Below, in pieces: positions 5,523 to 11,574 of a DNA stretch of 11,574 bases. The notes below the pieces were generated by a model that saw only the letters and a program-made list of their open reading frames with translations, had not been told where the DNA came from and made no database searches. Source of the stretch: Thermoleophilia bacterium (GTDB taxonomy: Bacteria; Actinomycetota; Thermoleophilia; Gaiellales; Gaiellaceae); contig JAICZB010000046.1 of assembly GCA_025933895.1 (NCBI GenBank), positions 1 through 11,574 on the forward strand, given 5' to 3'. How positions within the stretch are numbered: position 1 is the first letter of the stretch; each line of letters begins with the position of its first letter. The translations under genes were made by a program, and so were the position numbers.

Positions 5523-7949
5523 ATGACGGGCCTCGAGCCGACCCTCGTCCCGAACCCGTTGCAGTCCGGAGGCGGTGCCGAGTTCGCGTCGAGCGCGATC
5601 CACCGCGAGCTGGCGTCCAGCTGGCGGAAGCTGACCCGCGCGGCGACGTTCGTCGCCCTCCTCACCAGCCCCGCGCTCGTCGCGTTCTTCGTGCGCCAGG
5701 ATCACTGGCCGCTGTGGAAGGCGATCGTCGTGACCCTGTTGATCGTGATCGCGTTCCGCGGTCTCGTCGATCTCATCTTCCGGCGGTTCATCCCGTGGCC
5801 GAGCCTGTTCGGCCTCGAGAGCGAGCAGCATCGCGAGGACGACGTGCTGGGACGGCGGCGTGCCTGGTTCTGGCACTTCTGGTTCCGGGTCGGCGCCTCG
5901 TTCCTGCTGCTCGTCACGGTCATCTGGCTGTTCCACGGCGGTTCGTGGGCCGGGTCGTTCGGCTCGCTCGGCCACGGCATCACGCACGTCTTCAGCAATT
6001 CGGGGCTCTGGATCCAGGTCGTCTTCGTCTTCTTCCTCTTCATCTCGAACTTCGCGATCCTGATGGGCCCCCTGCTCCTCATGAACATGTCCCAGATGCA
6101 GTCCTTCGAGCCGGGCGACGCCGAGTGGGGCGTGAAGATGGACGACGTCCGCGGACAGGCGGAGGCAAAGGAAGAGGTACGCCGGGTCGTCACGATCTGG
6201 CAGTCGGGCGAGGCGTTCGAGCGCGCGGGCGGCAAGCGGGAGCGGGGCCTTCTCTTCCTCGGGGCACCCGGCACGGGCAAGACGATGCTGGCGAAGGCGC
6301 TCGCGACCGGCTTCAACTCGCCCTTCGTGTCGATGCCCGGGTCCGGCTTCGCCGCGACTTTCATCGGCATCGACGCGATCATCGTGCGCCTTCTCGTCCG
6401 GCGCGCGAAGAGGCTCGCACGCAAGTGGGGCGGCCAGTGCATCGTCTTCATCGACGAGATCGACGCCGTCGGCATGCGACGCCAGGCGGTGCAACAGATG
6501 GCGCCCGCCACCGATCCCTACTCCTGGCGCGACGTCAGCGACTTCTCGTTCTACGGGCCGTGGGGGGCACAGAACCCGTCCGGCGACCTGATCGTCGAGA
6601 CGCGGCGCTGGCGCGAGCGGCTGTTCGACCAGCGAGGCCCGTCGCGCTGGACGAACCCGATCGTCGACCGGATCGTGAACCAGTTCCCAGGTGGGCTCCT
6701 CGGAGGAATGGGCATGGGCGGCGGCCAGCTGGCGCTCAACCAGTTGCTCGTGGCGATGGACGGCATCGACAGCCCGCCGTTCATGCGCCGAGTCCTCACG
6801 AACCGCATCAACACGCTGCTCGACGCCTCCTACATCGTGCCGCGCCGGCTCGGCAAGAGATCCTTGCGGATTCCCCGCGCGCGTCCGCGCGCCGAGCAGA
6901 TCTACTTCATCGGCGCGACCAACGTGCCGCTGGACAGGCTCGATCCCGCCCTCACCCGGCCGGGTCGCATGGGACGTCACGTCTCGTTCCGCACACCGAC
7001 GAAGGATGACCGGAAGGACGTCTTCGACCTGTACCTCACCAAGGTGGGGCACGATCCCGAGCTCGACGACCCGAAACGCCGTGACGAGATCGCGCGGATC
7101 ACGAACGGCTACTCGCCGGCGATGATCGACCAGGTCTGCTCGATGGCGCTCACGAACGCGCAGCACGAAGGCAAGGTCTCGTTCGACTGGTCCGACCTCG
7201 TGCAGGCGATGACCACGATCGAGTCGGGCACGGCGGTCAACGTCACGTACCCCGCGCACGAGCTGCGCGCAGTCGCGATCCACGAGGCCGGGCATGCCGT
7301 GACCGCGCACGTGTACCGCCCCGACCTGGAGTCGAGCCGGCTATCCACCCGCATGCGCGGCGGAGCGCTCGGCCACCACCAGACATTCGAACGCGAGGAG
7401 CGCTTCAGCCGGTGGCAGCACGAGGAGATGGGCTCGCTCATCCACGTGCTCGGGGCGATGGCGGCCGAGAACGTCTTCTACGGCGAGAACAGCGGCGGCG
7501 TCGGAGGCGACCTGCAGACGGCCACCGACACGGCGGCGTGGATGGTCGGCACCGCGGGCATGCGGCCGCTCCGCGTCGAGCTCAACGGGAACGTCCCCAA
7601 GGGAGAGGATCCCGACGAGGTGCGCGAGCAGATCATGAAGCGATTCGAGCGAATCGGCCGCACGCTGATGAACCGCACCCGCGGCAGCGCCGACTTCCAC
7701 GCGGATCCGATCGCGGCGATCCTCCGCGATCCCTTCAAGAACGCCGTCGCCGCACAGATCCTCGGGCAGGCGTACGTGATCGCCGTGAACCTCGTGGCGA
7801 CGAACAGAACCGCCGTCGAGGAGATCGCGACGCAGCTTGCGGAAAGGCGCGAGCTGTACGGCGACGAGTTGGTGGATCTCCTCGACGCGCAGGAGCTGGT
7901 GCAGCCGGAGCTGGACTACACAAAGGAGGAGACGTGGCCGAAGATGTAG
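5523..7949 (+). CDS. FtsH-like membrane AAA+ zinc metalloprotease with two insertions in the ATPase domain
   Basis: An 808-aa protein, longer than classical FtsH (about 610-650 aa). Four hydrophobic segments (about 41-57, 64-84, 119-137, 161-187) replace the usual two and leave almost no extracytoplasmic domain. The AAA+ domain has Walker A GAPGTGKT (247-254), a pore-loop region with F280-I-G (FVG in FtsH), Walker B IVFIDEID (307-314), sensor-1 GATN (464-467) and the arginine-finger segment RPGRMGR (479-485). The M41-type protease domain has HEAGH (587-591) and a third zinc ligand in GGDLQTAT (Asp663). All catalytic residues are present, so it should be an active ATP-dependent membrane protease. 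Relative to FtsH, about 65-70 extra residues lie between Walker B and LNQLLVAMDGI (405-415), and about 35-40 between MDGI and sensor 1. ATG at 5523 has only a weak ribosome site. It overlaps the next gene by 16 nt. Confidence 0.9.
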   Translation: MTGLEPTLVPNPLQSGGGAEFASSAIHRELASSWRKLTRAATFVALLTSPALVAFFVRQDHWPLWKAIVVTLLIVIAFRGLVDLIFRRFIPWPSLFGLESEQHREDDVLGRRRAWFWHFWFRVGASFLLLVTVIWLFHGGSWAGSFGSLGHGITHVFSNSGLWIQVVFVFFLFISNFAILMGPLLLMNMSQMQSFEPGDAEWGVKMDDVRGQAEAKEEVRRVVTIWQSGEAFERAGGKRERGLLFLGAPGTGKTMLAKALATGFNSPFVSMPGSGFAATFIGIDAIIVRLLVRRAKRLARKWGGQCIVFIDEIDAVGMRRQAVQQMAPATDPYSWRDVSDFSFYGPWGAQNPSGDLIVETRRWRERLFDQRGPSRWTNPIVDRIVNQFPGGLLGGMGMGGGQLALNQLLVAMDGIDSPPFMRRVLTNRINTLLDASYIVPRRLGKRSLRIPRARPRAEQIYFIGATNVPLDRLDPALTRPGRMGRHVSFRTPTKDDRKDVFDLYLTKVGHDPELDDPKRRDEIARITNGYSPAMIDQVCSMALTNAQHEGKVSFDWSDLVQAMTTIESGTAVNVTYPAHELRAVAIHEAGHAVTAHVYRPDLESSRLSTRMRGGALGHHQTFEREERFSRWQHEEMGSLIHVLGAMAAENVFYGENSGGVGGDLQTATDTAAWMVGTAGMRPLRVELNGNVPKGEDPDEVREQIMKRFERIGRTLMNRTRGSADFHADPIAAILRDPFKNAVAAQILGQAYVIAVNLVATNRTAVEEIATQLAERRELYGDELVDLLDAQELVQPELDYTKEETWPKM
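7923..7930 (+). promoter_or_regulatory. Ribosome-binding site AAGGAGGA deciding the GTG start at 7934
   Basis: AAGGAGGA lies 3 nt before the GTG at 7934, inside the last codons of the FtsH-like gene. It fixes the downstream start, although the frame is open far upstream, and explains how the overlapping gene is translated. Confidence 0.65.
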
Positions 7950-8800
7950 CGGCCGGCCCAGCCGCTCGGGCGGAGGTGGAGAAACCCGCTGCGACCCGCG
8001 CGGAGCGGGCGCACTCCTCCGCGTACTACACCCGCTTCTCTCTCGCGTACACGGTTTTGATCATGCTCGCCGTGGCCGGGGTCGCCGCGCTCGTCCTGCT
8101 CCTGCTGCACCCGGGCGCCCCGCCCTCTCCGCCATGGTCCAAGTTCGTGCCGACCGGCTCGGCGCTGGACATGGAGCGCCAGATCGCGACCAAGGTCTCG
8201 TCTGAGTACAAGGCGGCGCCGGGAAGCCTGCTCGTCACCGTGTTCCCCGGCCCACTCCAGGCTCCGGGCGTCGTCCAGGGGAGCAACGGTCCGCAGAGTG
8301 TCCAGGTCCCGGTCAGCTTGATCGCCGTGCAACCGGATGTCTCGACGGGCCGGCACGAGCAGGGCGACTTCACGTTCTTCCAGCCGGACTCGACGGTCGG
8401 CTACGAGATGTGCGGCTTCAGCGATTCGCAGCAGAACTGCGCGGCGCCGTCCGCGAGTGGGGCGAATCCGGAGCCGCTGCTCCGCCGCGAGGCGCTCGAG
8501 CTCGCGCTCTACACGCTGAGGTACGTCCCGGGGACGAACGCGGTGGTCACGTACCTCCCGCCGACTTCGGATCCGCAAGCGCCGGCGAGGGCGGTCTTCA
8601 TCACACGGAACGACGTGCAGACGAACCTCCACCTCCAGCTCGCCCGAACGCTCAAGCCGCAACAGATCCTGCTCACTGCGCTGCAGGTGCCCGACAGCGG
8701 ACACGTCGGCGCGCTGGCCCGCATCTTCACGACCAGCTACCAGACCTTGCCCAGTGACGGCACGGCGGCGCTCACCTTGACGCCCGCGGCCGGCGGGTGA
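7934..8800 (+). CDS. Single-pass membrane protein, overlapping partner of the FtsH-like protease
   Basis: A 288-aa protein from GTG 7934, chosen because of the AAGGAGGA just before it. A hydrophilic N-terminus (about 35 residues, ending HSSAYYTRFS) is followed by one strong transmembrane helix (about 36-58, LAYTVLIMLAVAGVAALVLLLL), a Pro-rich neck (HPGAPPSPPW) and a roughly 225-residue C-terminal domain, probably outside the membrane, with many beta-type stretches (SLLVTVFPGPLQ, VPVSLIAVQPDV, ARAVFITRNDVQ). Cys residues in EMCGFSDSQQNCA could form a disulfide. I do not recognise the domain family. The 16-nt overlap with the protease gene implies co-translation. FtsH-type proteases have membrane partners such as HflKC and YccA; this protein is not a homologue of those that I can see, but a modulator or substrate-adaptor role is a reasonable inference. 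Confidence 0.75.
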   Translation: MAEDVAAGPAARAEVEKPAATRAERAHSSAYYTRFSLAYTVLIMLAVAGVAALVLLLLHPGAPPSPPWSKFVPTGSALDMERQIATKVSSEYKAAPGSLLVTVFPGPLQAPGVVQGSNGPQSVQVPVSLIAVQPDVSTGRHEQGDFTFFQPDSTVGYEMCGFSDSQQNCAAPSASGANPEPLLRREALELALYTLRYVPGTNAVVTYLPPTSDPQAPARAVFITRNDVQTNLHLQLARTLKPQQILLTALQVPDSGHVGALARIFTTSYQTLPSDGTAALTLTPAAGG

Positions 8801-8802
8801 CG

Positions 8803-8818
8803 CGGCGATTCTTCGCCG
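8803..8818. terminator. Hairpin between convergent genes, probable bidirectional terminator
   Basis: CGGCGA (8803-8808) pairs perfectly with TCGCCG (8813-8818) around a TTCT loop. It sits 2 nt after the TGA of the FtsH-partner gene and 5 nt beyond the stop of the small minus-strand gene, exactly where a shared terminator would be expected. The stem is only 6 bp and there is no long T-run. Confidence 0.45.
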
Positions 8819-8823
8819 TTCCG

Positions 8824-8994
8824 CTAACGCCCGATGGTCGTGTGCGTGATCGCGGTGAACTGGAAGATCAGCGCCGCGGTCAAGAGGACGAGGCCGAGAG
8901 AGATCTCGTTGAAGTGCCGCAACTCTCGGCCGCTCGCTGCGAAGGCGAACATCACCAACGCCGCGACCATGCAGATGAGGGCTAGTACGTCCAT
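8824..8994 (-). CDS. Small two-helix membrane protein (56 aa) downstream of the P450 fusion
   Basis: On the minus strand ATG at 8994 to TAG at 8824-8826 encodes 56 residues. Two hydrophobic segments (about 2-20, DVLALICMVAALVMFAFAA; about 31-50, ISLGLVLLTAALIFQFTAIT) flank a short polar turn, SGRELRHFNE, giving a helical hairpin. The start lies 6 nt after the TAG of the P450/reductase gene, so the two are almost certainly co-transcribed. No family is recognised. Possible roles, all inferred from context, are a membrane anchor or small regulator for the otherwise soluble P450 fusion, or a subunit of an unrelated membrane activity. The overlapping plus-strand frame (8797-8985) is charged and shadow-like, whereas this frame has the clean two-helix pattern. 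Confidence 0.62.
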   Translation of the reverse strand: MDVLALICMVAALVMFAFAASGRELRHFNEISLGLVLLTAALIFQFTAITHTTIGR

Positions 8995-9000
8995 GTCCGG

Positions 9001-11574
9001 CTAGCCCCAGAGATCGGGGCGATAGCGCTTCTCCGCCACTTCCAGATTCTCCAGGAACGCCTCGGCGTGTTCCCGTGGCACGGCTCCGTGCTCGGCGACG
9101 ATATCCACAAACGCTGCGTGCACACCCTCGCGCATCGGCTGTGAGCCGCAGACGTACACATAGCCGCCGGCTTCCAGCAGGCGCCAGACGAGCGCGCTCT
9201 GCTCGCGGAGGCGATCCTGCACGTAGTCACGGCGGCCGGGCTGCTCTCGCGACGTGGCCAGGTGCACATGGTCGAGGACGCCTTCGGCGGCGAACATCTC
9301 GATCTCATCCTGGTAGATGTAGTCGAGCGCGCGCGAGCGAATGCCGTTGAAGAGCGCGGCGTCCGCCAAGCTCGCCCCGTCGCGCTTCAACGCCAGGCGC
9401 TCCCACAGGAACGCACGCATCGGCGCGAAGCCGGTACCGGCGGAGACGAAGATCATCGGCTTCGTCACGTCCTCCTGTAGATGGAACCCGTCGGCACCTT
9501 CGAGGAACACGTCGATCCGGTCGCCCTCGCGGAGTGCGTGGAGGTAGTGCGCACTCATGCCGCGCAGGATGCGGTCGGGCATCCCCGGCACGGGCACGGC
9601 TTCGAGGCCGACGGTCAGATGGACGATGTCGCCGTGCACGCGCGGGCTCGAGCTCGGGGAGTAGTAGCGCGGCCGCAGAGGCTGGGCGACCTGCAGGAAC
9701 TCGAAGATGTTGAGCGCGCAGGAGGGAAACTCGTCGAGCAGTTGGACGACGTCGTAGGCCCCGGCGTCGATCGCGGCGCGCGCGGGAGACGGCGGCCCGT
9801 CTGGCGACTCGAGAACCGCCTTGATCTCGGCCAGGCGAGCCTGCTCCGCCGGGTCGTTCGCCTTCTCGCACAGGAGCTCGACGAGCGAGAGCGTGGGCTT
9901 GCCCGCGATGTCGACGAGGCTCGTCAGGACGTTCCGGACCTGCAGCACTGCCCCCTTGGGAACCGCGCGCACGTTGAGCGTCTTGGGAACCATGAACAGC
10001 CCTTCGAGTGCAGCCCCGAGCCGCGCGGCAAGCCGTTCGACCTGATCCTCGTCGTTTCTCGGACAGAGGCCGAGGTGATCGCCGGCCGTGTATTCGACTC
10101 CGGGAGGCAGACCGATCTCCAGATGCCGCGTGCGCTTGGCCGACTCCTCGGAGTGCAGCTCCCGGCAGACACGCGCACGCACTCGCAACGTGTCGGCGCC
10201 GACAGCGTTCGTGGCGATCTTCGGCACGAGCAGGACTCGCGGGGTGTTGTCCCCGGCACCGCCGCCGAGCGACATGGCCATCGCGGTGTTCGAGTCGGCG
10301 CCGCTCAGCCGCTCGGCGGCCGCATCTTCGGCCGCGACGCGGGAAGCCGCCGCTTCGGTCTTTCGGGCGTCCGAGAGCTCGAGCAGCACCGGCCAGACGG
10401 CGTCGTTCCAATCGGCGTGCAACCCTTCCCACACCGTCGAGCCGACATCGCCGTAGGAGAAGTCCGCGACAGGGTCCGCCCCCAGCTCGGACAACCTCGA
10501 ATGCACGTGGCGCGGGAACGCGAGGAACGCGTTCCACTGGCTGTTGCCCAGCCCCCACACGGCGTACCTGCAGTTCCGCCACATGTCGGACCCAGGCTCT
10601 TCGCGCTCGAGCCACGACTTGAACGCGGCCGCGTTCGAGGGCGGGTTCGAGGTATACGTCGACGTCATGACGACGAGCAGCCAGGGATCGCTGCGGCGCG
10701 GCGACGCGGCGAGCTCGTTGAGCGTCATCACCTCGTCCGCGTAGCCGTGGAAGCGGCTCCGCTCGGCGAAGCGCTCCGCGAGCTCCTTGCACGCCCCGAA
10801 GTTGCTGCCATAGGCGATGACGAGGCCGCGGTAGGCGCTCGACTCCGGAATTTCCGTCGGCTCGCCCCAATCTCGTGCCAGAGCCAGTGATGGAGCGGCC
10901 TCACGCTCGCGCGGCGCGACAGGCACCACGCAGCGAACCCCGGGCTCGCGCGGGACGCGAACGATGGGCACCGACGCAGGCTTGGTGGTCACCACCGTGT
11001 TCTTCGCCACCGTCGCGCCCGGTGCAAGCCGCAGCCGGTACCGCTTGTAGATCTCGAACAGGACGACGCGGAGCATCATGAACGTGACCTCTTGCGCCAT
11101 GCACTGCCGCTTGCCTACCGAGAACGGGATGAAGGCGTGGCGGGGGCGGTCGACCACCCTCTCCATGGAAAACTGCTCGGGATCGAACTCGTCGGCGTCC
11201 GGTCCCCAGTAACGAGGGTCACGCTGCGCCGCCAGCGTTCCGACGAGGACGATGTCGCCCTTGCGGATTCGATAGCGTCCGAGGAGCCCGTCTTTGAGAC
11301 TGCGCCGGATCGTGACCGGCATCGGCGGATAGACCCGCAGCGTCTCCTTGATCACCTGGGTCGTGTAGGTCAGGGCCATGAGGTCGTCGTATCGCAGGTC
11401 GTAGTCCGGATCGCCGCCGGTGATCGAGTCGATCTCGGCGATCACCTTCTCCTCCACGTCGGGGTGTGTGGCCAGCACGTACGCGAGCCACGCCCCGGTG
11501 ATCGACGGCCCGTTGAACCCGTTCGACAGGTGCATGAGGACCTGGTCCCGGATCGTCTCGGCGCTCAGCAATTC
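9001..11574 (-). CDS. Self-sufficient cytochrome P450 / NADPH-P450 reductase fusion (BM3/CYP102-like), N-terminus outside window
   Basis: 857 residues are visible; the frame runs off the right edge, so the first roughly 240 residues of the P450 domain are missing (numbering here starts at the codon at 11571). The P450 part has the I-helix (11494-11520), the K-helix ETLR (Glu76/Arg79) and the heme loop FSVGKRQCMA with heme-ligand Cys157 (codon 11101-11103); the usual Gly two residues after Cys is Ala. The FMN domain (about 249-400) starts VIAYGSNFGA and includes MTSTYTSNPPSN and WGLGNSQW. The FAD/NADPH part has RPRYYSPSSSP (634-643 region), AGTGFAPMRAFL (711-722), an SR pair for the NADPH 2'-phosphate (774-775), YVCGSQPM and a terminal Trp855 that matches the FAD-stacking Trp of BM3. 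The enzyme would hydroxylate its substrate using NADPH and O2 without separate redox partners; fatty acids are the usual substrates of such fusions. It is followed at 6 nt by a small membrane-protein gene. Confidence 0.92.
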   Translation of the reverse strand, partial: ELLSAETIRDQVLMHLSNGFNGPSITGAWLAYVLATHPDVEEKVIAEIDSITGGDPDYDLRYDDLMALTYTTQVIKETLRVYPPMPVTIRRSLKDGLLGRYRIRKGDIVLVGTLAAQRDPRYWGPDADEFDPEQFSMERVVDRPRHAFIPFSVGKRQCMAQEVTFMMLRVVLFEIYKRYRLRLAPGATVAKNTVVTTKPASVPIVRVPREPGVRCVVPVAPREREAAPSLALARDWGEPTEIPESSAYRGLVIAYGSNFGACKELAERFAERSRFHGYADEVMTLNELAASPRRSDPWLLVVMTSTYTSNPPSNAAAFKSWLEREEPGSDMWRNCRYAVWGLGNSQWNAFLAFPRHVHSRLSELGADPVADFSYGDVGSTVWEGLHADWNDAVWPVLLELSDARKTEAAASRVAAEDAAAERLSGADSNTAMAMSLGGGAGDNTPRVLLVPKIATNAVGADTLRVRARVCRELHSEESAKRTRHLEIGLPPGVEYTAGDHLGLCPRNDEDQVERLAARLGAALEGLFMVPKTLNVRAVPKGAVLQVRNVLTSLVDIAGKPTLSLVELLCEKANDPAEQARLAEIKAVLESPDGPPSPARAAIDAGAYDVVQLLDEFPSCALNIFEFLQVAQPLRPRYYSPSSSPRVHGDIVHLTVGLEAVPVPGMPDRILRGMSAHYLHALREGDRIDVFLEGADGFHLQEDVTKPMIFVSAGTGFAPMRAFLWERLALKRDGASLADAALFNGIRSRALDYIYQDEIEMFAAEGVLDHVHLATSREQPGRRDYVQDRLREQSALVWRLLEAGGYVYVCGSQPMREGVHAAFVDIVAEHGAVPREHAEAFLENLEVAEKRYRPDLWG

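Noticed and set aside
5460..7310. 616-codon open frame on the minus strand across the FtsH-like gene
   Set aside because: Its product is rich in Arg, Asp, Glu and His without domains or hydrophobic core, typical of the antisense frame of a high-GC gene; the plus strand encodes a clear AAA+ protease.
8797..8985. Plus-strand 62-codon frame overlapping the 56-aa minus-strand gene
   Set aside because: It is highly charged with no ribosome site and begins inside the previous gene's end; the minus-strand frame has two clean membrane helices and operon spacing.
9481..10890. 469-codon plus-strand frame opposite the P450/reductase gene
   Set aside because: Composition is shadow-like (Arg/Asp/Val/Gly-rich, no motif) and the minus strand carries unmistakable FMN, FAD and NADPH motifs.
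1..11574. CRISPR arrays, tRNA or rRNA genes, insertion sequences, long direct repeats
   Set aside because: None seen on reading the window; no repeat-spacer periodicity, no transposase-like ORF and no cloverleaf with a GTTCRA-type arm was noticed.

Overview
The window is high-GC DNA with dense genes, GTG and TTG starts, and GC-rich third codon positions. CarD-type transcription factors, FtsH-like proteases and P450/reductase fusions together suggest an actinobacterium. A deep-branching lineage such as Thermoleophilia is my guess from overall gene style; no rRNA or other marker gene is present to confirm it. I see no tRNA, rRNA, CRISPR array, insertion sequence or integrase.

Layout. (1) 1-1219, + strand: a compact operon whose genes overlap at start/stop codons: the C-terminal part of a polytopic membrane protein (flippase-like / LPG-synthase TM type), a CarD/CdnL-family RNA-polymerase-binding protein, and a 60-aa protein with two CxxC pairs. 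(2) 1220-1826: a gene-poor stretch holding a 32-aa lysine-rich ORF with a perfect Shine-Dalgarno and a 9-bp hairpin just after it, plus two coding-like fragments that look incomplete. (3) 1827-2840, +: an extended short-chain dehydrogenase/epimerase for nucleotide sugars. (4) 2866-5336, -: a two-gene operon, convergent with the epimerase, encoding a membrane-anchored HEAT-repeat protein and a processive-type family 2 glycosyltransferase, joined by a GTGA overlap. (5) 5523-8800, +: divergent from the HEAT gene, an unusual 808-aa FtsH-like membrane AAA+ metalloprotease and an overlapping gene for a single-pass membrane protein. (6) 8824-11574, -: a self-sufficient cytochrome P450/NADPH-P450 reductase fusion (BM3/CYP102 architecture), cut by the window's right edge, followed 6 nt later by a 56-aa two-helix membrane protein.

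How the genes may work together. The epimerase, glycosyltransferase and HEAT protein plausibly serve surface polysaccharide or glycolipid synthesis. The FtsH-like protease and its partner are translationally coupled and probably act together at the membrane. The P450 fusion most resembles fatty-acid hydroxylases of the CYP102/CYP505 type, but its I-helix is atypical, so its substrate is open. The most distinctive items are the FtsH-like protease with two insertions in its ATPase domain plus its partner, the P450 fusion with an altered oxygen-activation motif and a co-transcribed mini membrane protein, and the HEAT/glycosyltransferase pair.
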